A DNA stretch of 64,000 nt from Nonomuraea wenchangensis (GCF_900111685.1 NZ_FOHX01000022.1:124001-188000), one strand, 5' to 3'; positions 8,011 through 16,959 are shown, counted from the first letter of the stretch. Notes: generated from the letters alone by a model not told the origin. Translations and numbers: made by a program.

Positions 8011-8586
8011 TCAGGCGCGTGGGCCGGCGCCGTGCAGCAGGGTGTCGATGATACGGGCGGCGAGGGTGTCCGGGTCGGCGCCGCCCGCGTTGCCGTGCAG
8101 GGTTTCACCGATCAGCGCGTAGTAGACCCGGCGCACCCAGTCGAGGTCGGCCGCCTGGTCGATGAGCCCCGCGTCCTGGGCCCGCTTCAGCACGGCGGTG
8201 CAACTGCGGGCGATGTCCTGGTGGAGGGCGGCGGCCTCGCTGCCGGGATCCGCCGGCAGCCCCAGCGCGAACGCCCAGGCGCTCTTGACCTGAAGCACGT
8301 TGGCGGTGATCCGGTGCATCGCCACCAGCGGCGGCGCGGTGTCCGGCCGGCCGTCGTCGATCGCCTGGGCGAGCTGACGGGCCGCGGACGAGGCCAGCGC
8401 GTCGATCAGCGCCTGCCGGTTGGCGAACCGCCGGTGAATGGTCGTGCGGGCCACTCCCGCGGCTGCGGCGATCTGCTCCATGGAGGCGCCGGGCTCCTGG
8501 GCGAGCACCCGCTCGGCGGCCTCCAGGATCGCGCGCACGCTGCGCTCCGCGTCCGCCCGCAACGATCGTGCTGCCGTCTCGCCCAT
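8011..8586 (-). CDS. TetR-family transcriptional regulator
   Basis: The start is placed at the ATG at 8586, not at the longer frame beginning at 8622, because GGGAGG lies five to ten bases upstream and the predicted protein then begins just before the helix-turn-helix. That motif spans about residues 20-60 (MEQIAAAAGVARTTIHRRF). The ligand domain contains the ARSCTAVLKRAQDAGL type helix common in actinobacterial TetR proteins of about 190 aa. It diverges from the short-chain dehydrogenase at 8742 across a strong palindrome and is its likely repressor. Confidence 0.9.
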   Translation of the reverse strand: MGETAARSLRADAERSVRAILEAAERVLAQEPGASMEQIAAAAGVARTTIHRRFANRQALIDALASSAARQLAQAIDDGRPDTAPPLVAMHRITANVLQVKSAWAFALGLPADPGSEAAALHQDIARSCTAVLKRAQDAGLIDQAADLDWVRRVYYALIGETLHGNAGGADPDTLAARIIDTLLHGAGPRA

Positions 8587-8623
8587 CACGCCTCCCGCTC
8601 GACCACTTGTCCAGCTGCACACT

Positions 8624-8665
8624 ACATCGCTGATGCAGACATCTCATTATCTGCATCAGCTATGT
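8624..8665. promoter_or_regulatory. palindromic operator between TetR and SDR genes
   Basis: GCTGATGCAGA (8629-8639) and TCTGCATCAGC (8650-8660) form a perfect 11-bp inverted repeat with a 10-bp spacer. With ACAT/ATGT at the edges (8624-8627 and 8662-8665) the symmetry extends to 15 of 16 positions per arm. Its place in the divergent gap makes it the probable TetR binding site. A loose further half-site GCTGATAC follows near 8692. Confidence 0.75.
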
Positions 8666-8741
8666 TGCATTTAGACCGATTGCTGATACGTTCTCGTTCC
8701 AGTTGCCGCCGCCTCGGGCGGCCCCATCGGAGGAGAACCAC

Positions 8742-9572
8742 GTGCACAGCACCGCCCTCATCACCGGAGCGTCGTCCGGCCTCGGCGCGGAGTTCGCCGC
8801 CCAGCTCGCCGCCCAGGGCCACGACGTGATCCTCTTGGCGCGCTCCGGCGACCGGCTCGCCGCCCTCGCCCAGCGCCTGACCGCCGAGCACGGCATCCGT
8901 GCCCATGTGCTGGTCCAGGACCTCGCCGAGCCGGACGCCGCCCTCCGCGTCGCCGACCAGCTGGCCACCCGCGGCCTGACCGTGGACCTCCTGGTCAACA
9001 ACGCCGGCTTCGGCACCTGCGGCCGCTTCGAGGAGATCCCCGCAGCCCGCGACCATGACCAGCTGATGGTCAACGTCGTCGCACTCGTCGACCTCACCCA
9101 CGAGGTGCTGCCCGGCATGCTGGAGCGCGGGCGCGGCGCGATCGTCAACGTCGCCTCGAACGCCGCCTTCCAGCCCTCCCCGTACTTCGCCGTCTACGGC
9201 GCGGCCAAGACCTTCGTGCTGAACTTCGGCCTCGCTCTGCGGCAGGAGTACCGCGGGCGCGGCATCCGCGTGCTCACCCTGTGCCCCGGCCCGGTCGAGA
9301 CCGCCTTCTTCGACACCATCGGCACCCGCAACGCGGCCGTCACCGGCTCCATGACCACCCCGGAGCCCGTCGTCCGTGCCGCCCTGCGTGCGCTGGAGCG
9401 GGACCGCGGCTACGTCGCCCCCGGATTCGGCAACGCCCTCACCGCGCACCTGACCCCCCGCCGCCCCCGGACCCTGGTCGCCGCCATCGCCGAACGCATC
9501 ACCCGCAAGGTCCTCACCCCCTCGGCCGACGCCCCTCGACGGGAGTGTCAACTTAACTTTTACAGCCCCTGA
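8742..9572 (+). CDS. short-chain dehydrogenase/reductase (SDR)
   Basis: The GTG at 8742 is chosen because GGAGGAG lies at 8729-8735, whereas the earlier in-frame ATG would add a proline-rich tail with no function. The protein is a classical SDR of about 275 aa with the cofactor motif TGASSGLG near residues 7-14, an NNAGFG segment, catalytic serine in NVASNAAF and the YxxxK pair in YGAAKTF. It most resembles the DltE/YvaG-type NADP-dependent reductases. It diverges from a TetR gene. The last dozen residues (RRECQLNFYSP) look unlike the family, and the DNA after the stop is less GC-rich, so the original 3' end may have been replaced. Confidence 0.88.
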   Translation: MHSTALITGASSGLGAEFAAQLAAQGHDVILLARSGDRLAALAQRLTAEHGIRAHVLVQDLAEPDAALRVADQLATRGLTVDLLVNNAGFGTCGRFEEIPAARDHDQLMVNVVALVDLTHEVLPGMLERGRGAIVNVASNAAFQPSPYFAVYGAAKTFVLNFGLALRQEYRGRGIRVLTLCPGPVETAFFDTIGTRNAAVTGSMTTPEPVVRAALRALERDRGYVAPGFGNALTAHLTPRRPRTLVAAIAERITRKVLTPSADAPRRECQLNFYSP

Positions 9573-9827
9573 ACAACCACCTAGGGCCGTTCTTGAAACG
9601 GCTGGCAGTTAGTTGACGGGATCCCGTCTGATCGTCGAGATCAGGAGGGATCTTGTTGTTTCGAGGGTTTCCGAATCGGATTCGTTCTTTGTGGAGCCGG
9701 TACCACCATCTTTGTGATCTTCCGAGTAGCAAACCGAGGGGTACGCCTTCCGCGGGGGGTGTTCCTTACCCCGGTTCGGGGGCGTGCGAGATGGGATGGT
9801 GAGGTCCGCGCTGCCTAAATTTGCCGC
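9573..9827. other. 255-bp intergenic region, relatively AT-rich
   Basis: No gene is visible. GC content is visibly lower than around it, with T-rich runs near 9652-9720. A segment TCCGAATCGGATTCG (near 9670) has internal dyad symmetry. The region presumably carries the promoter of the N-acyltransferase gene and may include a junction left by an old insertion at the SDR 3' end. Confidence 0.35.
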
Positions 9828-11345
9828 ATGAATCGTCAGACTCGATGGGCAATGCTCGCTGCCGGAACCGCGCTCTCAGCCGTGGCCGCGCACGGTCGAT
9901 GGGAAGTGGCCGGCGCGGCATGGGGCTATCTGATCCTGTTATTACGGTACTCCCGCACAAGCCGGCCTCTACCGGCAATGGGAGGCATCGCACTCGCTAC
10001 CATGGTGGCCACCACATTCTGGCTCTACGAGAGCGGGCTGCCAGTATTCAGCCCAGTCTTGGCGCTCTCCCTGGTCATGGCGCTGGCGGGCGTGGTGCCG
10101 TACGTTCTGGACCGTCTGATCGCGGCGCGCTTGCCCGGCGCGTGGGCCACGCTGGTCTTCCCCGCGGGGGTGGTCAGCGTGGAGTACGCGCTCGCGAGCC
10201 TCAGCCCGGTCGGCAACATCCTGAGTTCGCTGGCCGCCACTCAGCACGACAACCTCCCGTTGCTGCAGGTCGTCTCGGTGACCGGTGGCTACGGGGTCAG
10301 CTTCCTCATCGCATGGTTCGCCGCCGTCTGCAATCACCTCTGGCAGGACGGCTTCGCCTGGCGGCGGGTGGCACCCTTCGGAGCCGTGCTCGCGCTGGTG
10401 CTTGCCGGAGGAAGCCTGCGGTTGGCATTCGCGGCGCCCGCTGGTGAAACCGTACGGGTGGCTGGGGTCAGCCCTGCGCGATCGGTCCTGGAGACGTCCA
10501 ACAGGGCCTTGAACGGTTACCCCTCGCCAGAACAGCTTGCCGGCGCCGACCCCGACATGGTTCGGCGGGTATTCGCTCCTGTCAATGACTCCCTGCTGGC
10601 TGCCACCGAACGGGAGGCCAAAGCCGGAGCCAAGATCGTGGTCTGGCCGGAGGCGGGTGGTGCGGCACGCGAGGCCGACAGGCAGCGGCTGATCGACGAG
10701 ATCGCCGCGATCGCCGCCAGGACAGGCAGCTATGTGAACGCGGGATTGATCGTGATCACGGGCGCGCCGCCGTACATGCGCAACGAGACTGTCCTCGTCG
10801 ATCCGAGGGGGCAGGCCCGATGGACGTATGAGAAGGCCCGCCCGGTGCCGGGCCTGGATCCGTTCAACCCCGGCGACGGCAGGGTGCCGACCGCGGACAC
10901 GCCGTTCGGCCGCCTGGCCAACGTCATCTGTTTCGACGCCGACTTCCCCGCGCTGATGAGGCAGGCCGGGGATGTGGATGTGATGTTGGTGCCGTCGAAC
11001 GACTGGTACGGCTTCGGCGCCGCGCATACGGAGAAGGCAGGCATCCGGGCGGTGGAGAACGGGTACTCGCTGGTTCGTCAGGCGAGCAACGGCCTGGCCG
11101 CGGTCTTCGATCCCCACGGCCGAACGCTCACCTCGGCGGACTACTTCACGACCACGCAGCAGACGATGATCGCGCATGTGCCTGTTGCCGGTAGTCCGAC
11201 GGTATATGCGCGGGTCGGTGATGTGTTCGCCTGGCTCTGTCTCGCGGCAATGGCCGCCCTCGGGGTCGCGGCCATGCGCGCCAAGCGGCTGACCGTCTCC
11301 CCATCCGGGAAACGATCAGAGCGAACTCGGGAAGCGATCTTCTAA
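9828..11345 (+). CDS. lnt: apolipoprotein N-acyltransferase (Lnt-like)
   Basis: The 505-aa protein has several N-terminal membrane helices (about residues 8-200), an extracytoplasmic nitrilase-fold domain (about 208-450) and a final membrane helix near 465-485, the Lnt layout. The catalytic triad is intact: Glu275 in VVWPEAG, Lys336 in TYEKARPVPG and Cys368 in NVICFDADFP. Lnt transfers a third acyl chain from phospholipid to the N-terminal cysteine of lipoproteins in the membrane. Actinomycetes often have more than one copy. It is a single-gene unit ending at a strong hairpin. No lipoprotein substrate is obvious next to it. Confidence 0.9.
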   Translation: MNRQTRWAMLAAGTALSAVAAHGRWEVAGAAWGYLILLLRYSRTSRPLPAMGGIALATMVATTFWLYESGLPVFSPVLALSLVMALAGVVPYVLDRLIAARLPGAWATLVFPAGVVSVEYALASLSPVGNILSSLAATQHDNLPLLQVVSVTGGYGVSFLIAWFAAVCNHLWQDGFAWRRVAPFGAVLALVLAGGSLRLAFAAPAGETVRVAGVSPARSVLETSNRALNGYPSPEQLAGADPDMVRRVFAPVNDSLLAATEREAKAGAKIVVWPEAGGAAREADRQRLIDEIAAIAARTGSYVNAGLIVITGAPPYMRNETVLVDPRGQARWTYEKARPVPGLDPFNPGDGRVPTADTPFGRLANVICFDADFPALMRQAGDVDVMLVPSNDWYGFGAAHTEKAGIRAVENGYSLVRQASNGLAAVFDPHGRTLTSADYFTTTQQTMIAHVPVAGSPTVYARVGDVFAWLCLAAMAALGVAAMRAKRLTVSPSGKRSERTREAIF

Positions 11346-11398
11346 GCACCTCCTTCCTCCCAGGATGGACCCACTCGTGAACACCCCACCCAGGTCAA

Positions 11399-11428
11399 AG
11401 GCCGCTTCCAGGGCTTTGGAAGCGGCCT
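11399..11428. terminator. bidirectional hairpin terminator
   Basis: GGCCGCTTCCA (11400-11410) and TGGAAGCGGCC (11417-11427) pair perfectly around a 6-base loop, with an extra A-T pair at the base. It lies between the convergent lnt-like and RraB-like genes. Confidence 0.75.
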
Positions 11429-11457
11429 CTTGCATTGCTGAGTGACAAACTGAGTGA

Positions 11458-11859
11458 CTACGCCTTACGCGGAGTGGCTGCGGCTTCCCAGCCGTCGTAT
11501 TCGGCGTCGTGCTGAGCCGCGAGGGTGTCGAAGAGGTTGCCCGTGTCGCGCACGAAGTCCGGTGAGATCACCGCGTTTGCTTCACAGGTCACCGGCCAAC
11601 TGTCCGGCGACTTCGGAGATGGCTTTCCGACCTCGGCGCGTAAGCCGTAGCCGGCGGTGCCGGCGCCCTTGGCGACGCTCTGAGCGGCGTCGAGCGTGGG
11701 AGCGTACAGGTAGAAGATGACATGGCGAGGTTGTTCAAGATCGGCCCCTGCCTTGACGAGCTGATCCAACACCATCAAGTCCTTGTACTTGATCCCAAGC
11801 TGGGGTGACCGCTCTTCGAGATCCACGTGCTCGCGCTTCTTTCTCCGAAACGGCCACAT
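11458..11859 (-). CDS. RraB-like (ribonuclease E inhibitor B family) protein
   Basis: The 133-aa protein starts with a basic MWPFRRKKRE tail and then shows the RraB alpha/beta pattern, with DLEQPRHVIFYLY and the characteristic C-terminal EYDGWEAA motif near residues 121-128. RraB proteins bind RNase E and modulate RNA decay in enterobacteria. In actinomycetes the family occurs as short orphan genes. Here it lies immediately downstream of a truncated tyrosine integrase on the same strand, so it may be cargo or att-proximal baggage of a lost integrative element. The role in this host is unknown. Confidence 0.7.
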   Translation of the reverse strand: MWPFRRKKREHVDLEERSPQLGIKYKDLMVLDQLVKAGADLEQPRHVIFYLYAPTLDAAQSVAKGAGTAGYGLRAEVGKPSPKSPDSWPVTCEANAVISPDFVRDTGNLFDTLAAQHDAEYDGWEAAATPRKA

Positions 11860-11901
11860 GTGACATTTTTCGTATTCTTGTTCGGCTTGGCGATCAGGAC
11901 T

Positions 11902-12063
11902 TTACTCGGGGAAGAGCTCATCCGTGGCCTCCGCTCCTTCGAGGAGTACCGGGCGCAGCTGCTTGCGGTAGACGGTCTCAGTCACCGAGGTGTTGCGGTG
12001 GCCGACCAGGCGTGAGATGGCTTCGATCGGCATGCCGGAGTCCGAGAGCAGCGAGACGAGCCG
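11902..12063 (-). pseudogene. C-terminal fragment of a tyrosine recombinase (integrase)
   Basis: From about 12063 down to the stop at 11902 the minus strand encodes the last 55 residues of a tyrosine integrase. It has a VSLLSDSGMPIEAISRLVGH block, which carries the conserved His, then the catalytic tyrosine in the ETVYRKQLRP stretch. Upstream the frame loses all similarity, and the HxxR arginine box that should precede VSLLSD is gone. The enzyme is therefore inactive. Confidence 0.8.
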
Positions 12064-12320
12064 ACCCGGGCCGGACGGCTGGGTGGCGTACGGGCGCGCG
12101 ACCGTCCGGTCGGCCGTCACTTGTATCTCACCCAGCCGGAACTGCCCCGCTCTCGTAGGCTGCGCCGATCGTCTCGAAAGGAACGCCCCCGGATCTTGGA
12201 GCCGCTCCGCTGCTGACGTGCGTGAAAGGCCCTCTCGGTTATCCGGCGTCGCAGAGCCGTGCCGCGTATGTGCCACGGGCGATCATGGTCTGATCACGCT
12301 CGCCTTTGCGGCTGGAGTGA

Positions 12321-13454
12321 TCACTTCGCGGGGCAGAACAGCGATTTGAGGGCGTTGGTGATGCGCGACGGTACGGTGCTGCGCTCGTCGTTGTCCATGG
12401 CCAGGGTCAGGGATACGGCGAACTGCAGACGGCCGTCGGAGGAGGTAATGGTCGCGGCGGTGAAGCCGGGGGCGCTGCCTCCGCCCCCGGCGGCGAACTC
12501 GGGGTTGCCGGCGCACGGGGTGCCCGCAGGCGGCGGCGTCTGGCCGGGCGGCGGGTCGGTGATCAGCTTGCTCAGGGACGCCGGCAGGAGCTTGTTCTGG
12601 CGGAAGGCGCGCTGGAAGACGCTCATCTCGCGCGTGGTGGAGATCACGCCGCCGGCACCGAGCATGCTGGTGGCGTTCATCATCTTGTCGACATCGCGCA
12701 TCGTGCCCGTCTCGTCCGGGGCGTAGCCGTGCCCGTGCGGGCCCTTGATACCCTGGCCCGCCTTCGTGGGCAGGTAGGTATGGCGCATGCCGAGCGGGGC
12801 GAAGAGCCTGCGGTTGAGTTCGGCCGCCAGTGACCTTCCGGACAATTTCTCGATGATCATGCCGAGCAGGATGTAGTTGCTGTTGGAGTAGTTGAAGGTC
12901 CCGACTTCCACGGGCCGGGCGTTCTTGCGTGCGGCCGCCAGCAGGTCGGTCGGGCGATAGTTACGCGTGGGGTCGGAGGTGTCCGGGCCGATGTAGTCGG
13001 GGATGCCCGAGGTCAGCTGGATCAGGTTGCGGACCGTGATCTCGTCGGCCCGCTCCACCAGGTCCTTCTCCGCCACTTCGGGCAGGACCTCGCTAAGTTT
13101 GTCGTCCACGCTCAGCTTGCCTTCCCTGACCAGTTGCAGGACCGCGGTGGCGGTCATGGCCTTGGTCTGCGAGCCGATCCAGTAGCGGGCGCTCGCAGGG
13201 ATCGCGCCGCCCTTGCCGTCGAGCAGGCGGGAGCCGGCTGAGCCCTTCCCGACCCGCTTGCCGTCCACGTACACCTCGCCGATGGCTCCCACCACGTGGC
13301 CCGTCTTCACCAAGTCTTCCATCGCCTTCTGCACATTCCCGACCTTGACGGGGGCGGCAGCTGTCGAGGCGGTGGCGGGCGGGGCCCCGCTCAAGACCAG
13401 CGCCGCGCAGGCCAGCGAGGCTGCGCCAGTGAACGTCGCTTGACGCAGAATCAT
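12321..13454 (-). CDS. secreted serine hydrolase, beta-lactamase/D-Ala-D-Ala carboxypeptidase (class C) family
   Basis: The 377-aa precursor begins with a Sec signal peptide (hydrophobic core about residues 8-25, cleavage probably after ATAS at 30). The penicillin-binding fold is complete: the SxxK motif is Ser95-Gln-Thr-Lys98 and the YxN motif is Tyr189-Ser-Asn191. An HGHGYAPD segment lies near residue 250, in the place usual for this family. Such proteins act outside the cell as DD-peptidases, esterases or beta-lactam-binding enzymes. It stands alone on the minus strand. Two C-terminal cysteines (in the PCAGN and FCPAK segments) might form a disulfide in the exported enzyme. The substrate is not predictable. 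Confidence 0.88.
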   Translation of the reverse strand: MILRQATFTGAASLACAALVLSGAPPATASTAAAPVKVGNVQKAMEDLVKTGHVVGAIGEVYVDGKRVGKGSAGSRLLDGKGGAIPASARYWIGSQTKAMTATAVLQLVREGKLSVDDKLSEVLPEVAEKDLVERADEITVRNLIQLTSGIPDYIGPDTSDPTRNYRPTDLLAAARKNARPVEVGTFNYSNSNYILLGMIIEKLSGRSLAAELNRRLFAPLGMRHTYLPTKAGQGIKGPHGHGYAPDETGTMRDVDKMMNATSMLGAGGVISTTREMSVFQRAFRQNKLLPASLSKLITDPPPGQTPPPAGTPCAGNPEFAAGGGGSAPGFTAATITSSDGRLQFAVSLTLAMDNDERSTVPSRITNALKSLFCPAK

Positions 13455-13503
13455 GAAGTCTCCCGCTTCCAGGTTCGAATACTCGGCTGTCGAGCCACAA
13501 GTT

Positions 13504-13761
13504 CTAACGAGGGCGGTGTTTCCTCGGCGTTTCCGTGCAGGGCCAGGTGGCTCTGCCGACCGTCCCCGCCGTGGTCTTCTGCACGACGGTCCGTCCGCCG
13601 AAGCCGGCTGACCGCAGCAGGGCCGGCGAGTTCACGGCGTCGAACCCGGGCGCAGGCGGACCGTCCTTGAGCGCCACCCATTCCGGGTGGCGACCCTTGA
13701 GCGCGAGGGCTTCGTCCAGAGACTCAGCGAGAACGATGGAAGCGAGCGTCCATCCGGCCAT
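13504..13761 (-). CDS. small hypothetical protein, 85 aa (doubtful)
   Basis: The frame from the ATG at 13761 has an ordered first half (TLASIVLAESLDEALALKG, then HPEWVALKDG) and a basic tail. No ribosome binding site or family match is evident. It could be a fragment of a larger lost gene. The remaining bases between 13455 and 13818 hold nothing else I can name. Confidence 0.3.
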   Translation of the reverse strand: MAGWTLASIVLAESLDEALALKGRHPEWVALKDGPPAPGFDAVNSPALLRSAGFGGRTVVQKTTAGTVGRATWPCTETPRKHRPR

Positions 13762-13818
13762 GATCGCGCATGACCGACAGGGACCGCCTGCCCGGCGCAA
13801 TGTCCGCGCCGGCCACTG

Positions 13819-16632
13819 TCACTCCGCGGTCGTCGTCGGTGGCGGAGCCATCGGGGCGAGGCCGAGGCCGGCGAGCGCCGCCGCGCCGCGCTCGGCATGC
13901 TCCCCGCCGGCGAGCACCATGGTCCGTGCGGACTGGTAGCGGCAGCCGGCGGCGTCGAACGCGTTCGCGGTGGCGAGCAGCGCCTCCTGGTCGCCGTACA
14001 GCAGGGCTTCGGCTCGCTCCACGATGGCGGCGCAGACCGGGTTGCCGGCCACGACGGCCCGCGCCTCGGCCACCCGGTCGCGAGCGGCGGGGCTCCCGTC
14101 GAGCACGGCGGCCTCGGCACGCAACGCGACATACCAGTGGTGCCAGATCCAGGTCACCCACTTCCACACCTGCCTGGGCTCGGGGCCCATCCGCCGCAGA
14201 GCCTCCCCTGCCTGCCCGCGGTGCAGGAGGAGCATCGCGTCGAAGACCGCCCCGTAGCCGTGGAAATACTCCGGCGGGGCGCCGAGCTGGCTCAGGACCT
14301 GCTGCCATTCGCGCCGGGCCTCATGGTCGCCGCGAAGGCCGTGGATCATCGCCACACCGGCCACCGCCGGGCCGAGCCCCGATCGGGCGGGGCTGCCCGC
14401 ACCCCGCCACGCGCTGAGGAGCAGGATGCTGCCGGTGAGCACCTCACCGGCGTCGCCCGCCAGCGCGTCGACCATCAGCGGCGCGCGGTGGCCGACCTCC
14501 GCCAGCGACGGATGTCCGGCGAGCCGACGGGCCCAGCGTCGGGCGCCCGGCAGGTCGCCCACGCCGAGTTCGGCCTCGGTGACCATGCCGAGCGCGTCGA
14601 TCAGCTCCAGGGTGCCGGTCGGCGAGACGGGCACCGACGACAGGAGCTCGATCCGGCGCCGGGCGGTGGCCGCGGCGGCGAACGTCTCGCCGGCCCAGCT
14701 CTGAGCGGAGGCGAGCGCGTCGAGCGCGGCCGACTCGGCGAGCGGGTCGCCGGTCCGGCGGGCGAGCTCGACCGCCCGCCCGGCGTAGGCCATCGTCTCC
14801 TGTACGGCATTGCCGGGCGGCCCCTGGACGGCGCCGAACGCGTCGGCGAGCACCGCGGCCTCGGCCAGGGCGACCGCGGCCTGCGCGGCCGGATCGCCGC
14901 CCGCCAGTCCCCGTGCCTCGACGATCAGCGCGAGTGCCTCCTCCCCCGAAGGGTGCCGTACGAACTTGGGCGAGAACCGGAACGCGACGGTGGCGGCGGT
15001 CGCCAGGTCGGCGGCGGCGCCGACGGTGTCGCCGGCCCTGCGGGCGGCCTCCGCGGCCGCGCGGTGAAGGCGGTACATGTCATCGCCGACCGTCCGGCAG
15101 CCGGCGACGGCCGCGGCGTGCCGGAGCATCGACGCGCTGTCGGCGGGGTCGATCGCGAGTTCGGCCGCCTGCTCGTAGTGCCGCTGCGACTCCCCGACCA
15201 GATGACGGGTGAAGGTCAGCTCCGCCAGGTGCCGGGCCAGCTCGTAGGCGTCCTCGCGCAGCTCCGGCCGGCCGGCCGCCCACGCCAGGGCCGCGCGGAG
15301 GTCGTCGGCCACCAGGTCGAACCGGGCCCGCCAGTCCGGTCGTGCCGACGTCAGGGCGGCGGCCTTGGCCAGGCACCAGCGAAGGTGCCGGGACCGGACC
15401 TCGGCCAGCTCACCGGCCTCGGCGAGCCGTTCGGTCCCGTACTGGCGGATGGTCTCCAGCGCCCGGTACTCCGTACCGCCGGGGGAGGGCGTCACCACCA
15501 GCAGGCTCTGCTCGGCGAGCCGGGCCAGCAGGTCGACGACCAGACCTTCCTCCGTCCCGGTCACCTCCGCCGCCGCGGCCGCGGTGAACGGCGCCGCGAA
15601 CACCGACACCCGGCGCAGCAGCGCCCGGTCGGCCGGATCCAGCAGGGCATGGCTCCAGTCCAGCGCCGCCCGCACCGAACGGTGCCGCTCGTCGGCACGG
15701 GAGCCGCCGGTGAGCATCCGCAGCGGGTGGGACAGGGCGGCGGTGATGCCGTCCAGCCCGAGCATGGGATATCGGGCGGCGGCCAGCTCGATCGCCAGCG
15801 CCATCCCGTCCAGCCGCTCACAGATCGCGGCGACCTGCCCGCGCAGCGGAGGGTCGAGCGGCCATCCGACGGCCGCCGCCCGCTCCATGAACAACGCGAC
15901 CGCGTCGGAGTCGCCGCCGGCGGCCAGCGACAGCGGCGGAACCGGGTACACCCGCTCGAACGGCACCATCAGCCGGGCCCTGCTGGTCGCCAGCACCGTC
16001 ACCGCGGGACAGGCCGCCAGCAGCCGCTCAAGGAACGGCGCCACACCGTCCACCACGTGCTCACAGTTGTCCAGCACCAGCAGGACGTGCCGGTCGGCCA
16101 GCGCGGCGACCACGGACGCGGTCATGTCGCGGCCGGGCCGTTCGCCGAGGCCGAGCGCCCCGGCGACGGCGGTCGCGACCAGGTCGGGATCGGTGACCGG
16201 GACCAGGTCGACGAACCACACCCCGTCGGCGTACTCGCCGGCCGCCCGCGCGGCCACCGCCAGCGCGAGCCGGGTCTTGCCCACTCCGCCGGGGCCGGTC
16301 GCGGTCACCTGGCGGTGCGCCCTGATCTTCTCGGCCAGCTCGGCCCGCTCGCTCACCCGGCCGACGAACGAGGTCAGCGTGGCCGGCAGCACCAGCGCGG
16401 AACGAGACGTACCCGCGCCGGCCAGCTCGGGGGCGCGCCGGGCCAGGGCACGCCGGTCCGGCACTTCCAGCTTGCGCAGCAGCGAGGAGACATGGCTCTC
16501 CACGGTACGTATCGAGATGACCAGACGGGCCGCGATCTCGGCGTTGCTGAGATGGGCTCCGACCAGTTCCAGCACCTCGGCTTCCCGAGGTGAGATCTCC
16601 ACCGCTGTCCCCACTGCGCCAGTTTGCCGCAT
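13819..16632 (-). CDS. LuxR-type STAND ATPase transcriptional regulator (937 aa)
   Basis: Unusually, the helix-turn-helix is at the N-terminus: residues about 12-65 form a GerE/LuxR domain (SPREAEVLELVGAHLSNAEI, then IRTVESHVSSLLRKL). A P-loop ATPase of the NB-ARC/STAND type follows, with GPGGVGKTRLA as Walker A and VLLVLDNCEHV as Walker B. The second half is a helical TPR-like repeat sensor. I prefer the ATG at 16632. A GTG 30 bases further in has a better GGGGA site, and the longer frame up to 17175 is not supported by homology. Proteins with this order are common actinomycete activators that respond to an unknown ligand. The 46-aa gene at 16727 diverges from it. Confidence 0.88.
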   Translation of the reverse strand: MRQTGAVGTAVEISPREAEVLELVGAHLSNAEIAARLVISIRTVESHVSSLLRKLEVPDRRALARRAPELAGAGTSRSALVLPATLTSFVGRVSERAELAEKIRAHRQVTATGPGGVGKTRLALAVAARAAGEYADGVWFVDLVPVTDPDLVATAVAGALGLGERPGRDMTASVVAALADRHVLLVLDNCEHVVDGVAPFLERLLAACPAVTVLATSRARLMVPFERVYPVPPLSLAAGGDSDAVALFMERAAAVGWPLDPPLRGQVAAICERLDGMALAIELAAARYPMLGLDGITAALSHPLRMLTGGSRADERHRSVRAALDWSHALLDPADRALLRRVSVFAAPFTAAAAAEVTGTEEGLVVDLLARLAEQSLLVVTPSPGGTEYRALETIRQYGTERLAEAGELAEVRSRHLRWCLAKAAALTSARPDWRARFDLVADDLRAALAWAAGRPELREDAYELARHLAELTFTRHLVGESQRHYEQAAELAIDPADSASMLRHAAAVAGCRTVGDDMYRLHRAAAEAARRAGDTVGAAADLATAATVAFRFSPKFVRHPSGEEALALIVEARGLAGGDPAAQAAVALAEAAVLADAFGAVQGPPGNAVQETMAYAGRAVELARRTGDPLAESAALDALASAQSWAGETFAAAATARRRIELLSSVPVSPTGTLELIDALGMVTEAELGVGDLPGARRWARRLAGHPSLAEVGHRAPLMVDALAGDAGEVLTGSILLLSAWRGAGSPARSGLGPAVAGVAMIHGLRGDHEARREWQQVLSQLGAPPEYFHGYGAVFDAMLLLHRGQAGEALRRMGPEPRQVWKWVTWIWHHWYVALRAEAAVLDGSPAARDRVAEARAVVAGNPVCAAIVERAEALLYGDQEALLATANAFDAAGCRYQSARTMVLAGGEHAERGAAALAGLGLAPMAPPPTTTAE

Positions 16633-16726
16633 TCCTGCCGCACCCCCGTCCGTGCCGCCGACCAGTGGCCGCGTTCCGTGGTCGCCACGGATGCGGCCGG
16701 ACCAGGCCGGGAGAAGGGCTGTGAGC

Positions 16727-16867
16727 ATGAACATGGACATCAACGTGCACGTCAGCGACGACCGGCGGACCAGGAGGCGCGGAATCAGGTTCACGCTCAA
16801 CGGCGTGCTCTGGTCGCTCCAAGCGCTGTTCGGCTTCTTGGGGAAGTACGAGAGAAAGGGGCAGTGA
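16727..16867 (+). CDS. 46-residue peptide divergent from the LuxR-STAND regulator
   Basis: A GAGAAGGG ribosome binding site at 16711-16718 precedes the ATG by eight bases (an in-frame GTG at 16721 is an alternative). The product is basic at the front (DDRRTRRRGIRF) and has a hydrophobic/aromatic helix (VLWSLQALFGFLGKY) at the back. It has no recognisable family and no cleavable signal. Its divergent position makes it a candidate target or peptide ligand of the STAND regulator. Confidence 0.55.
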   Translation: MNMDINVHVSDDRRTRRRGIRFTLNGVLWSLQALFGFLGKYERKGQ

Positions 16868-16959
16868 GCCGCTGAGCCCCGTAGCCAGACACTCGGCTGA
16901 CCGCTAGTTTCCGCCAGCGATGCGATTTCTCGCACAGAACCAGTGGCGCAGGGCGATGA

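Noticed and set aside
9573..9827. A phage or IS terminal repeat at the SDR 3' end
   Set aside because: The tail sequence and AT-rich gap look like a junction, but I could not find a matching repeat or target duplication within the window.
11346..11457. An att site in a tRNA end next to the integrase remnant
   Set aside because: The symmetric sequence at 11399-11428 behaves as a terminator hairpin, and no tRNA 3' end is seen.
13897..16593. A long plus-strand open frame across the LuxR-STAND gene
   Set aside because: It is the antisense of a gene with clear LuxR and ATPase motifs. Its translation is Gly/Arg/Gln-rich without motifs, a common GC-rich shadow frame.
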